From Microbacterium testaceum (GTDB lineage: Bacteria > Actinomycetota > Actinomycetes > Actinomycetales > Microbacteriaceae), in the NCBI RefSeq assembly GCF_020781835.1, contig NZ_JAJGNJ010000010.1:1-64000 (forward strand): a DNA stretch of 64,000 nt, given 5' to 3'. Position 1 is the stretch's first letter; each line of letters begins with the position of its first letter. A program made the translations under genes and the position numbers. This document shows positions 1-8,537 of this stretch, piece by piece. The notes beneath the pieces were generated by a model, which searched no databases, had not been told where the DNA came from, and saw nothing but the letters and a program-made list of their open reading frames with translations.

Positions 1-65
1 CTAAGCCTCTCAGCGCCGATGGTACTGCAGGGGGGACCCTGTGGGAGAGTAGGACACCGCCGGAC
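1..65 (+). rRNA. rrf: 5S ribosomal RNA, 3' part
   Basis: The first 65 bases match the 3' half of an actinobacterial 5S rRNA, including the GATGGTACTGCAGGGGGGAC region, the GTGGGAGAGTAGG segment and the terminal CCGCCGGAC that closes helix I. The 5' part, and presumably 16S and 23S, lie left of the window, so this is the end of a ribosomal operon. The exact 3' end (about 64-66) is estimated. Confidence 0.93.
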
Positions 66-74
66 TTCTTCACA

Positions 75-108
75 CGAAATGGCCACCCAACGCTGGGTGG
101 CCATTTCG
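75..108 (+). terminator. rRNA operon terminator hairpin
   Basis: A perfect 15-bp stem (75-89 with 94-108) with a 4-nt loop ACGC follows the 5S end by about 10 nt. There is no long T run after it, which is usual for high-GC actinobacterial terminators. Confidence 0.9.
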
Positions 109-217
109 CATATACGGACACATTCGTTGCCGAGGCGTCGATCGCTTCTCCTCGTGAGGAGCGATCGGCGCCGTCTCCTGTCGAGCCTTGCCGCCCCTGC
201 CGGGATAGGGTCTCAGA

Positions 218-1426
218 GTGAGCGGCTTCACAGGACACCTCCCGGGGAGCCGTGAGTATCGCCGCCTACTCGTGGCTCTCTTCTTCGGGGGAGTGGCGAC
301 GTTCGCGCAGTTGTATGCCACACAGGCGCTGCTCCCGCAGATCGCGTCGGATACCCGGACGGGCCCGGCGACAGCGGCGCTCACGGTGTCGGCCTCGACG
401 CTCGGACTCGCGGCTGCGGTCCTGCCGTGGTCGCTCGTCGCAGATCGCATCGGGCGCGTTCCCGCGATGGCACTGGGGGTCGTGGGGGCCACGCTCCTGG
501 GCGCGGCCGCCCCGTTCGCGCCCGACATGACGTCTCTGCTGATCCTCCGCCTCTTCGAGGGAGCCGCCCTCGGCGCTGTGCCCGCCGTCGCTCTGGCCTA
601 CCTCAGTGAGGAGGTTTCCGTACGTCACGTCGCCGCCGCCGCTGGGTCCTACATCGCCGGCACGACCGTTGGTGGGCTAACAGGAAGGCTTGTGGCCGGG
701 CCGGTGGGCGAAGCCGCCGGATGGCGGTGGGGCGTGGCATCCGTCATAGTGCTGTGCGCCATGGCATCCGCGGTGTTCCTCGTTCTGATTCCTCGCGCGC
801 GGGGGTTCGTCCCGGGCCGTCGCCGCGCCACCCCGGGGTTGTCGATCGCCGGTCGTCTGGGCGTGAATCTGCGATCGCCGGCGCAGCTTGCGTTGTACGC
901 GCAAGGCTTTCTGCTCATGGGTGCGTTCGTGGCGGTCTACAACTATCTCGGTTTCCACCTCCTCGATCCTCCGTTCGCGCTCGCACCCGGTGTCGTGACG
1001 CTGCTGTTCCTCGCGTATCTGGCGGGAACGGTGTCTTCTCCGCGCGCGGGGGCCGTCGCCGTCCGGCGGGGGCGGTTCGCGGTGCTGACGGGATCGATCG
1101 GCGTGACGGCTGTCGGCGCGGCGCTGATGATCGTCCCCTCGACGGCTGTCGTCCTCGTCGGCCTCGTGATCTTCACGGCGGGATTCTTCGCCGCGCACGC
1201 CGTTGCGTCGGGGTGGACTCCGGTCGCGGCCGCGCCGGAGGCTCGCGCACAAGCTTCCTCCCTCTACTACCTGGGCTACTACGGCGGCTCGAGCCTGTTC
1301 GGCTGGCTCCTCGGCGTCGTGTTCGCGGCGGGAGGGTGGGTCTGGTTCGTCGGCACGGTGATCGCGATGTGCGCAGCCGCCGCCGGCCTGGCGTGGGCGG
1401 CGCTCCGCCCGGGCAGGGTCGCGTGA
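218..1426 (+). CDS. MFS transporter, YnfM-type multidrug/metabolite exporter
   Basis: 402 aa, almost wholly hydrophobic, with about 12 predicted membrane segments. The loop between TM2 and TM3 carries the major-facilitator signature as DRIGR (LVADRIGRVPAM, about residues 75-86), and the order 'QLYATQALLPQI' near the N-terminus is typical of the YnfM/Bcr-like group of proton-driven exporters. The substrate cannot be told from sequence. The GTG start is supported by a -10 box TAGGGT at 206-211 only 6 nt upstream, which implies a leaderless mRNA. It stands alone between the rRNA operon and the GH13 gene. Confidence 0.85.
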   Translation: MSGFTGHLPGSREYRRLLVALFFGGVATFAQLYATQALLPQIASDTRTGPATAALTVSASTLGLAAAVLPWSLVADRIGRVPAMALGVVGATLLGAAAPFAPDMTSLLILRLFEGAALGAVPAVALAYLSEEVSVRHVAAAAGSYIAGTTVGGLTGRLVAGPVGEAAGWRWGVASVIVLCAMASAVFLVLIPRARGFVPGRRRATPGLSIAGRLGVNLRSPAQLALYAQGFLLMGAFVAVYNYLGFHLLDPPFALAPGVVTLLFLAYLAGTVSSPRAGAVAVRRGRFAVLTGSIGVTAVGAALMIVPSTAVVLVGLVIFTAGFFAAHAVASGWTPVAAAPEARAQASSLYYLGYYGGSSLFGWLLGVVFAAGGWVWFVGTVIAMCAAAAGLAWAALRPGRVA

Positions 1427-1515
1427 GGCGAACGCTCCGCGTCCCCGGGTCAATCCCTCACCACGATGTCGTCCATCGCGACTAGCGTCGGTACGACGAC
1501 ATGAGGAGGTCGCGA

Positions 1516-3804
1516 GTGGATGACGCCGACGAGCTGACGACAGCACGGACGCCGCAGGACGGTATCGACGATGGATCGGCCGAGGAGACCGCCGACCCCG
1601 TGGCCGAGATCAGCTACGACGAACAGCGCTATCCGGCCCGTCCGCGTCGCCTGCGTCCGCGTGACCAGTTCCGCGGCGGCACGTTGCGCCGCTTCCTCAC
1701 CGATCCGCGGAACGCGAACGGTGCGAACCCCTCGTACGTGGAGTGGCTCGTCCGGCAGTCGATGCTGAAGGACGCCGACGTTCTGAGCCGGCAGCTCTCG
1801 GGGCAGCCGTCGATGTGGCGCAATCCCTATGCGCGTCCCGACGCGCGGCGCGCCATCGAATCGACCGACGTGTGGTTCACGGCGTACCCCATTTCGCTCA
1901 TGGCCCGACCGGGCGAGTCGTTCCTCGACGCCCTCGGTGACGAGGCGCTGTGGGAGGCGTTCGAATGGGTGGGCATCAACGGCATCCACACCGGGCCCGT
2001 CAAGCGCGCGGGCGGAATCAGCGGGTGGCAGGAGACACCGAGCGTAGACGGCCACTTCGACCGCATCAGCACGCAGATCGATCCCGAGTTCGGTGACGAG
2101 AACGCCTTCCGGCGCATGGCCGACGTGGCCGACGCCCACGGCGGCAGCGTGATCGACGACATCGTTCCCGGTCACACGGGGAAGGGCGCAGATTTCCGTC
2201 TCGCCGAGATGGCGTACAAGGACTACCCCGGCATCTACCACATGGTCGAGATCCCGCGCGAGGACTGGGGGCTTCTTCCCGAGGTGCCCGCTGGGCGTGA
2301 TTCGGTCAATCTGGACTCCGAGACCGAGCGCGAGCTCAGCGCACGCGGCTACATCATCGGCGAGTTGCAGCGGGTCATCTTCTACACCCCCGGGGTCAAG
2401 GAGACGAACTGGAGCGCCACGGCGCCGGTCGTCGGCACGGACGGCCTCGAGCGCCGGTGGGTGTATCTGCACTACTTCAAGGAGGGGCAGCCCTCGATCA
2501 ACTGGCTGGACCCGACCTTCGCGGGGATGCGGTTGGTGATCGGCGATGCGCTGCACTCCCTGGGCGACCTGGGCACGAGTGCGCTGCGGCTGGATGCCAA
2601 CGGGTTCCTCGGCGTGGAGAAGAGCGCCGAGGGTCTGCCCGCGTGGTCCGAAGGGCACCCGCTCTCGCACGCGGCCAACCACATCATTGCGGGGATGGTC
2701 CGCAAGGTCGGCGGCTTCACGTTCCAGGAACTCAATCTCACGATGGAGGACATCCGCGACACGGGCGCCGTCGGCGCCGACCTGTCGTACGACTTCGTGA
2801 CGCGGCCCGGCTACCACCACGCGCTCGCGACGGCGAACACGGAGTTCCTCCGACTCGCCCTGACCACGGCGCTGGAGACCGGCGTGGAGCCGGTGCAGCT
2901 CGTGCACGGGATGCAGAACCACGACGAGCTGACCTACGAGCTGGTGCACTGGGCCACCACACACCGCGACACGGTGTACCCCTTCCGGCATGGGGAGTCC
3001 ACCGGCGCCGAGATCGCCGAGACCGTACGGGCCGAGCTGACGCAGGCCCTCACGGTCGACGCGGACTACAACCTCGTCTTCACACAGAACGGCATCGCCT
3101 GCACGACCGCGTCGCTGATCGCGGCGACGCAGGGCAAGGCGACCCTGGACGACATCACGGACGCCGACGTTCCCGCCATCCGCGATGCGCACCTGCTGCT
3201 GGCCAAGTACAACTCCTGGCAGCCGGGCGTTTTCGCGCTCTCGGGATGGGATCTCACCGGATCGCTCACGCTGCACGCCGACGAGGTGCGGCACCTCATC
3301 GCGTCGGGCGACACGCGCTGGATCGAGCGCGGTGCCCACGACCTTCTCGACGTCGCGCCCGATGCGTCCACCTCGGCCTCCGGGATGCCGCGCGCCCGGT
3401 CGCTCTACGGATCACTCGGGCAGCAGCAGGCCGACCCCGACTCGTTCCTCGCCGGCCTGCGCGACATTTTGCGGATCCGCCGTGAGAACGGGATCGCCGT
3501 CGCGTCGCAGGTGGACATCCCGCAGGTCGGGCACCCCAGCATGCTCGTGATGGTGCACCGGCTCGACGGTGGCGATCGTCGCCTCGAGGATGCGCCGCTG
3601 CAGATCACCGTGCTGAACTTCTCGGGCGAGAGCATCGAGGGCACCGTGCGTTCGGAGTGGCTGGTTCCGCAGAGCACCGCGGTCGATGCGGCGACCGGCG
3701 ACATCCTGGGTCGCGTGGACGAGCTGCAGAGCTTCGCGCTCGAACTGGGACCGTACGCGGGTCTGTTCCTGCGCATGCAGGCACCGGAGCCCGTCGAGGA
3801 CTGA
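1516..3804 (+). CDS. GH13 alpha-glucan enzyme (amylase / trehalose-synthase-like)
   Basis: 762 aa glycoside hydrolase family 13 protein, cytoplasmic (no signal peptide). The three catalytic carboxylates are visible with this start: nucleophile Asp360 in RLDANGFLG, acid/base Glu405 in FTFQELNLT, and Asp470 in MQNHDELT. The last 100 or so residues resemble the C-terminal beta domain. The family makes or rearranges alpha-1,4/alpha,alpha-1,1 glucosides; annotation in relatives varies between alpha-amylase and maltose alpha-D-glucosyltransferase, so the reaction is not certain. An ATG at 1501 is in frame, but GAGGAGGT (1503-1510) just upstream of GTG 1516 is a strong ribosome-binding site and would lie inside the longer gene, so 1516 is chosen. 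The N-terminal 45 residues are acidic and poorly conserved-looking. Confidence 0.8.
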   Translation: MDDADELTTARTPQDGIDDGSAEETADPVAEISYDEQRYPARPRRLRPRDQFRGGTLRRFLTDPRNANGANPSYVEWLVRQSMLKDADVLSRQLSGQPSMWRNPYARPDARRAIESTDVWFTAYPISLMARPGESFLDALGDEALWEAFEWVGINGIHTGPVKRAGGISGWQETPSVDGHFDRISTQIDPEFGDENAFRRMADVADAHGGSVIDDIVPGHTGKGADFRLAEMAYKDYPGIYHMVEIPREDWGLLPEVPAGRDSVNLDSETERELSARGYIIGELQRVIFYTPGVKETNWSATAPVVGTDGLERRWVYLHYFKEGQPSINWLDPTFAGMRLVIGDALHSLGDLGTSALRLDANGFLGVEKSAEGLPAWSEGHPLSHAANHIIAGMVRKVGGFTFQELNLTMEDIRDTGAVGADLSYDFVTRPGYHHALATANTEFLRLALTTALETGVEPVQLVHGMQNHDELTYELVHWATTHRDTVYPFRHGESTGAEIAETVRAELTQALTVDADYNLVFTQNGIACTTASLIAATQGKATLDDITDADVPAIRDAHLLLAKYNSWQPGVFALSGWDLTGSLTLHADEVRHLIASGDTRWIERGAHDLLDVAPDASTSASGMPRARSLYGSLGQQQADPDSFLAGLRDILRIRRENGIAVASQVDIPQVGHPSMLVMVHRLDGGDRRLEDAPLQITVLNFSGESIEGTVRSEWLVPQSTAVDAATGDILGRVDELQSFALELGPYAGLFLRMQAPEPVED

Positions 3805-3814
3805 CGCCGCGGTG

Positions 3815-3837
3815 GTGTCGGGGGTGGGACCTACGCT
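3815..3837 (+). promoter_or_regulatory. RecA-NDp/PafBC-like promoter of GIY-YIG gene
   Basis: GTGTCGGGG (3815-3823), 8-nt spacer, TACGCT (3832-3837), then ATG 7 nt later. It fits the mycobacterial RecA-independent damage promoter TTGTCRGTG-N8-TANNNT and has the same geometry as the uvrA and uvrB promoters in this window. Confidence 0.65.
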
Positions 3838-3844
3838 GCCGAGC

Positions 3845-4396
3845 ATGAGCGAAGCATCGTGTCTCGCCCCCGACTGTCGCGACGTCGCTGCGCCGGGGGC
3901 TCCTGTCGGACTGTGCGAGGAGCACCTGATCGTCGCCGCCGAGTGGGCCGGGCGTCGCGACGGGGTCACGGATGTCCTTCCCACCCCGTGCCGATTGTGC
4001 GGATCCCGACTCGGGGTGCGCTGGCCGAGCGGGTGGCTGTGCGCCGTGTGCGAGTGGCGCCACGGCGAGCCGGTCGACACCGAGCTCCCGCCTCCGCGGA
4101 TCGACGTGGTCTACTACCTGCGGTTCCACGACAGGGTCAAGATCGGGACGAGCGCGCATCCACGGCAGCGTCTGCGAGCGATCCGGCACGACGAGCTGCT
4201 CGCGTTCGAACGAGGCGATCGGGCGCTCGAGCGACGCCGCCACGAGCAGTTCGCCGCCGAGCGGCTCGGCGGATCCGAGTGGTTCGATCGGAGCGCCGCC
4301 TTGGAAGCTCACCTCGCGTCGCTGACCGCGGGCATCGTGGATCCGTGGGATCTTTTCGCCCGCTGGACCAGCGAAGCGTTCGCGCGGCAGAGCTGA
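3845..4396 (+). CDS. GIY-YIG (T5orf172-like) protein with zinc-ribbon cysteines
   Basis: 183 aa. The N-terminus has C6, C11, C24 and H27, then paired cysteines C49/C52 and C66/C69, which look like zinc-binding knuckles. Residues 88-150 form a short GIY-YIG-like module of the T5orf172 type: VYYL...VKIGTS, then R107/R109, Glu134 and a closing EWF. GIY-YIG domains usually cleave DNA with Tyr, Arg and one metal-binding Glu; whether this small version is active is not known. The ATG at 3845 is chosen over an upstream in-frame start at 3686 that would overlap the GH13 gene. The promoter resembles DNA-damage promoters, which supports a DNA-related role (inference). Confidence 0.75.
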   Translation: MSEASCLAPDCRDVAAPGAPVGLCEEHLIVAAEWAGRRDGVTDVLPTPCRLCGSRLGVRWPSGWLCAVCEWRHGEPVDTELPPPRIDVVYYLRFHDRVKIGTSAHPRQRLRAIRHDELLAFERGDRALERRRHEQFAAERLGGSEWFDRSAALEAHLASLTAGIVDPWDLFARWTSEAFARQS

Positions 4397-4478
4397 GGTG
4401 CGGGCCTGACTCCCGCCGCACAGGCGACTCAAAGGCATCCGCTTTACCGTGAAGTCCCCAGACACCGGGAGGGCAATC

Positions 4479-5144
4479 ATGGGCTTCCTCGATCGACTCT
4501 TCGGCGGCAGTGACGACGAGCGCCGCGAGCACGTCTCCCGCGCTCCGTACGCGCCCCCCAGCGGTTCTCGCGACGGAGGCGGCCGATACGTCCCGCCGCC
4601 CCCGCCGGGGAGCACGGGAACCGCGTCAGCCGGCTCGAGCGACGACGCGCAGGCGCTGGAGCGATACCGCTACCTGCTGCGCACCGCCCCGCCCGAAACG
4701 GTGGAGCAGGTGCACGCCGAAGCCTTCGCCCGTCTGACCCCCAGCCAACGCCAGCAGGTGTTGCAGGAGCTCTCTGCCGGACTCCCGGCGGCTGAGCGGC
4801 CGGTGGGCGACGACCCGGCGACGCTCGCGCGCGCAGCCACTCGCGCCGAGTACACGCGCCCGGGATTCATGGAGCGCACCTTTGGAGGGCGATCGTTCGG
4901 CGGTGGAATGGGCGGTTCGGGCTTCGGGTCGATGCTCGGGGCGTCGATGCTGGGCACGATCGGCGGATACGTCATCGGCTCGGCTCTCGTCGGATCGCTG
5001 TTCGATCCGGGGTACGCCGCCGGGTTCGAGGACGGTGCGGCCGCGGATGGGGGCGATGCGGCATCCTTCGACGACCCCGGTGCAGCCGACGCGGGCGGGT
5101 TCGGCGATTTCGGTGGCGATTTCGGTGGCGACTTCGGGTTCTGA
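4479..5144 (+). CDS. Glycine-rich hypothetical protein
   Basis: 221 aa, function not recognised. It begins MGFLDRLFGG, followed by a Pro/Gly/Ser-rich linker to about residue 60, a predicted helical block (about 65-115, LERYRYLLRT... LTPSQRQQVLQEL), a Gly/Phe-rich stretch with one hydrophobic segment (about 145-175, LGASMLGTIGGYVIGSALVG) and an acidic GGDFGG repeat tail. The start is set by GGGAGGG at 4467-4473 before ATG 4479, not the GTG at 4449. It could sit at the membrane, but no known domain is visible. Confidence 0.7.
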   Translation: MGFLDRLFGGSDDERREHVSRAPYAPPSGSRDGGGRYVPPPPPGSTGTASAGSSDDAQALERYRYLLRTAPPETVEQVHAEAFARLTPSQRQQVLQELSAGLPAAERPVGDDPATLARAATRAEYTRPGFMERTFGGRSFGGGMGGSGFGSMLGASMLGTIGGYVIGSALVGSLFDPGYAAGFEDGAAADGGDAASFDDPGAADAGGFGDFGGDFGGDFGF

Positions 5145-5256
5145 CGCCCCGCAAGGTCCCCGTCACGCCCGTTCGATGACGGGTCTCCCTGTCATGTGAG
5201 GCGCGCTCAGCGTGGGCGAAGGCGTGCGCGGCCGTCCGCGAGATAGGGTCGAGGCC

Positions 5257-6888
5257 ATGTCCGGCCCGTCCCTGAGCGAGCGGATCGGTCTGCATCGCGC
5301 TCTTCTGGTGAGCCAGCTTCTTCAGGCCTCCGCCATGGTGCTGGCGGCTGTGGTGACTCTGCTCCTCGAGCAGATCCAGCACGTGACGCTGTTCGTTGCG
5401 AGTGCGGGCATGGTCTTCGGGTGCGCCGCGCTCGTGGTGTTGATCCCCGCCGAACGGATGCCGTCGTGGGTCCTGCTGGCCGTTCCCGTCGTGGACGTCG
5501 CCGCGATCGGACTGATGCGAGAGAGCGCACCGGTCGCGGGGGTGGGACTCCTGTGGGCCTTCCCGGCGATCTGGATCGGCGCGGTGTTCGGCGTCCGCGG
5601 GGTGATCTGCCTGACCGTCGCCGTTTCGATGATGGTGGGCTACCAGGCCTTCGACCAGTCGCAGCGCTTCGCCGCCTCGACGTTCGTGCTGCCCTTCACC
5701 CTCGTGGCGCTCGCGACGATGTCGCACTTCGCGGCGCGACGCGCACGCGCTCATCGTTCGCTGCTGGAGAAGCAGTCGGCAGAACTGCGCCGGTCGCTCG
5801 AGCGCTCGCGACGACAGGAGGATCTGGTGACGGAGGTGCTCGACGCCGTGGACTTCGGCGTCATCCGCATCACCGCGGACGGCGAGTATGCCGTGAGCAA
5901 CGAAGCCCACGCGCGTCTCCAGGCCAACGTGGATCCGTTGGGCGCGTCGTCGGCGGCCTTCGCCGCGGACGGCACGACCCGTCTCGACCCTTCCGAGACC
6001 CCCCTCTCGCGTGCGCGGGCGGGCCAGGTGTTCGAGGGTGAACTGGTGTGGTTCGGGATGCCGGGAGAGAACCGCCGGGCACTGAACGTCACCGCGCGCC
6101 GCCTCCCCGCGCGCGACTCCACTGACGGCGGCACCGTGGTCGTCTCGCGCGACGTGACGACCGAGGAGCAGGCGCTGCGCGCGCGAGACGACCTCGTTGC
6201 CAGCGTGTCCCACGAGCTCCGTACACCCCTGACCTCGGTGATCGGGTACCTCGAGCTCGCCCTCGACGACGAGCGACTGGATGCCGCCACACGCGAGCAG
6301 CTGGAGATCGCGGGACGCAACGCCGTCCGCCTGCGGGAGCTCGTCGCGGACATCCTGGCGATGTCCGCGGCCTCCCGCAACGGCGTCGAGTTCGACCTCG
6401 ACCTCACCACGGCGGACGTGGCGGACATCGTCGAAAGCGCTCTGACGTCGCTCGCTCCGCTGGCGTCGGCGCACGGCATCCGGCTCGACGCGACGGGAGT
6501 GTGCTCCGCTCCGGCCGTCGTCGACGCGCGCCGTCTGCGCCAGGTCGTCGACAATCTGGTGTCCAACGCAGTGAAGTTCAACGCGCGCGGCGGGGTCGTG
6601 GTGGTCTCGGCGACGCGGGAGGGCGACGCGGTCGTCATCCGCGTGGCCGACGACGGCCCGGGGATCTCCCCCAGCGAGGAGGGAAGGATCTTCGAGAGGT
6701 TCTTCCGCGCGGATGCCGTCCGCAACTCCTCGATCCACGGCAGTGGACTCGGCCTCGCCATCAGCCGCGACATCGTGCGTGCGCACGGCGGGGACATCAC
6801 CGTGCAGACGCAACAGGGGACGGGCACGGTCTTCACGGTGCGCCTGCCCCAGGAGGAAGGAACGGCGTCATGGTCCTCGACGTCTTGA
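5257..6888 (+). CDS. Membrane sensor histidine kinase (PAS-HisKA-HATPase)
   Basis: 543 aa. The first 165 residues hold about five or six membrane segments, followed by a short coiled region, a PAS-like region (about 190-300, FGVIRITADGEYAVSN) and the kinase core. The phosphoacceptor is His319 in SVSHELRTP; the ATP-binding domain shows the N box (DNLVSNAVKFN), G1 (DDGPGIS), F box (FERFFR) and G2 (GSGLGLAIS). A -10 box TAGGGT (5244-5249) 7 nt before ATG 5257 supports this start and a leaderless mRNA; the GTG at 5212 is less likely. The 3' end overlaps the next gene by 19 nt, so the two are probably translationally coupled. No partner DNA-binding regulator is adjacent; the nearest receiver protein is at 8047-8427. 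Confidence 0.9.
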   Translation: MSGPSLSERIGLHRALLVSQLLQASAMVLAAVVTLLLEQIQHVTLFVASAGMVFGCAALVVLIPAERMPSWVLLAVPVVDVAAIGLMRESAPVAGVGLLWAFPAIWIGAVFGVRGVICLTVAVSMMVGYQAFDQSQRFAASTFVLPFTLVALATMSHFAARRARAHRSLLEKQSAELRRSLERSRRQEDLVTEVLDAVDFGVIRITADGEYAVSNEAHARLQANVDPLGASSAAFAADGTTRLDPSETPLSRARAGQVFEGELVWFGMPGENRRALNVTARRLPARDSTDGGTVVVSRDVTTEEQALRARDDLVASVSHELRTPLTSVIGYLELALDDERLDAATREQLEIAGRNAVRLRELVADILAMSAASRNGVEFDLDLTTADVADIVESALTSLAPLASAHGIRLDATGVCSAPAVVDARRLRQVVDNLVSNAVKFNARGGVVVVSATREGDAVVIRVADDGPGISPSEEGRIFERFFRADAVRNSSIHGSGLGLAISRDIVRAHGGDITVQTQQGTGTVFTVRLPQEEGTASWSSTS

Positions 6889-8033
6889 GCCTGCAGACGG
6901 CCGCGGCCCTGGTGATCCTGGTGTCGGCGGTGATGTACCTGCTGGACACCCTCATGCTCAGGGACGCGCTCCCGGGTCGACTGTGGGCGGCGGCGTTCCT
7001 CGCCGGCGTGTTCTCCGCGGTCGCCTACCTGGTCTGGATCACCGTTCCGGATGCGTTCGTGGCGGTGGCCCTCGGCAACGGCGCCTTCGTGGCCGCGACC
7101 GCCCTCATCTGGCTGGGCTGCATGGCCTTCAACGGACGCGACGTGCGCGTACCCGTCATGGTGGCCTCCCTCGTTCCCGTCGCGGTCGCCGTGCTGGCGC
7201 TCGTGGAGGGCCCGGCCGCGGGGGACTGGGCGGGCGCCGTGGCACTGTTCCTGGGCAACGCGCTCTTCGCCGTGCTCGGCGGCATCGAGACCCGCCGCGG
7301 CGCGGTCGGTCGTCGATGGAGCGCGGCGGGGCTCACCGTCGTCCTCAGCGTGGAGGCGGTGTGGTTCCTCGTCCGAACGGTCGTCTTCATCGTGCAGGGC
7401 CCGGAGAGCGAGATCTTCCTCGGGTTCTTCGGGACGCAGGTATCGGCCCTGCTCACGATGACCCTGGTCGTGGCGGCTGTGGTCGTGACCTCGGTGCTGC
7501 GCACGAGCGAGTCGGCCCTTCGGGGCAATCCCAAGACCCGTCAGCTCATCGTGGACCGCAACGGCGTCCTGCTGCGCGAGTCGTTCGGAGCCACCGTGAC
7601 CATCGTCGCGGATCGCGCACGCGCCGCCGGGGAGGATGTCTGCGTCGTCGGCATCCGGGTCGACGATCTGCGCCGGGTGGCGACGGCCTTCGGGCCCGAG
7701 GAGGCCGAGGAGATGGCGCTCGCGTTCCGAGCGTCCGTTCGTCGGCACGCCCCCACCATGGCGCTCGTCGGCGAAGCGGATGCCACCGGCCTGGCGATCG
7801 CCTTCGCCACCACCCCCGGCGCGGACCTCCGCCGGCTGGTACACGTTCTGCACGAGCGCGTCGTAGCCGACCTCTCCGCTGTGGGGACCTCGGTGGTGCC
7901 GGTCGTGGGCATCGGCGTTGCCCTGGCGTCGGCGGAGGGCGGGGACGGTCCGACCCTGGTCGACCGTGCGGACGCCGCGGCCGGCCGCGCCGCGCAGACC
8001 GGCGAGCAGCCTTTCGGCTCGATCGGGGGCTGA
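6870..8033 (+). CDS. 7TM protein with degenerate GGDEF-like domain
   Basis: 387 aa. Seven predicted membrane helices fill residues 1-215. The cytoplasmic part (about 230-385) follows the order of a diguanylate cyclase domain: GIRVDDLRRVATAFG at the place of the DIDHFKxINDxxG block, VGEADATGLAIAF at the place of RxGGDEFxxxL, and VVGIGVALA...VDRADAAAGRAAQTG at the place of SIGVA...ADxALYxAKxxG. The GGDEF signature itself is gone, so c-di-GMP synthesis is unlikely and a binding or structural role is more probable. ATG 6870 follows AGGAGGAAGG (6851-6860) and lies inside the end of the histidine kinase gene. The fold assignment is my reading, not a search result. Confidence 0.65.
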   Translation: MVLDVLSLQTAAALVILVSAVMYLLDTLMLRDALPGRLWAAAFLAGVFSAVAYLVWITVPDAFVAVALGNGAFVAATALIWLGCMAFNGRDVRVPVMVASLVPVAVAVLALVEGPAAGDWAGAVALFLGNALFAVLGGIETRRGAVGRRWSAAGLTVVLSVEAVWFLVRTVVFIVQGPESEIFLGFFGTQVSALLTMTLVVAAVVVTSVLRTSESALRGNPKTRQLIVDRNGVLLRESFGATVTIVADRARAAGEDVCVVGIRVDDLRRVATAFGPEEAEEMALAFRASVRRHAPTMALVGEADATGLAIAFATTPGADLRRLVHVLHERVVADLSAVGTSVVPVVGIGVALASAEGGDGPTLVDRADAAAGRAAQTGEQPFGSIGG

Positions 8034-8046
8034 CCGCGGCCGCGGG

Positions 8047-8427
8047 TCAGACCGCCGTGTGGTCCCCGGCGACCAGCGCCTGGACGCGGGCGCGGAGCTC
8101 GCGCGGACGGAAGGGCTTCGTGAGGTAGTCGTCGGCGCCGGCCTCGCGCGCGAGGCGTTCCTCCGTGGCATCCACCCGTGCGCTCACCATCAGGATGCGG
8201 GTTCCGCTGAACTCGCGGATCCGGCGGGCGGTCGCGAAACCGTCGAGCCCGGGCATGCTGACGTCGAGCGTCGTGACGGCGGGGTCGGTTTCCCGCACCG
8301 CCTCGATTCCGGCGAGCCCGTCGATGGCGGCGTGCACGACGAAGCCCGCGGGCTCGAGGACAGCGGTGAGCAGCGAACGGATATCGACGTCGTCCTCGAT
8401 GACGACCACGACGTTCGGATTCGGCAT
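8047..8427 (-). CDS. Single-domain response regulator (CheY-like receiver)
   Basis: 126 aa, only a receiver domain. The phosphorylation site is Asp55 in TLDVSMPGLDG; the acidic pair is Glu11/Asp12/Asp13, with Ser82 and Lys104 (TKPF) completing the active site. There is no output domain, so it must act by protein contact or phosphotransfer. It is convergent with the histidine kinase and pseudo-GGDEF genes, ending 13 nt from the latter, which suggests it is their partner (inference). Confidence 0.9.
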   Translation of the reverse strand: MPNPNVVVVIEDDVDIRSLLTAVLEPAGFVVHAAIDGLAGIEAVRETDPAVTTLDVSMPGLDGFATARRIREFSGTRILMVSARVDATEERLAREAGADDYLTKPFRPRELRARVQALVAGDHTAV

Positions 8428-8537
8428 GATGACACTCTCGCCTACCGGTCGGGGGCCCGGATGCGGCCTTGAGGGAATGCTAGACCACCCGGCGCCTCGC
8501 CGGCCGGCGGACGCGAGGGCTGTGGCATCCTCGAGGG

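Noticed and set aside
1466..1488. ATGTCGTCC-N8-TAGCGT before the GH13 gene
   Set aside because: Right geometry, but the GG of TGTCGG is missing and the start codon is 27 nt further with its own ribosome-binding site. Kept only as a weak candidate.
5160..5182. CCCGTCA...TGACGGG hairpin after the glycine-rich gene
   Set aside because: Only 7 bp with an 11-nt loop; too weak to call a terminator.
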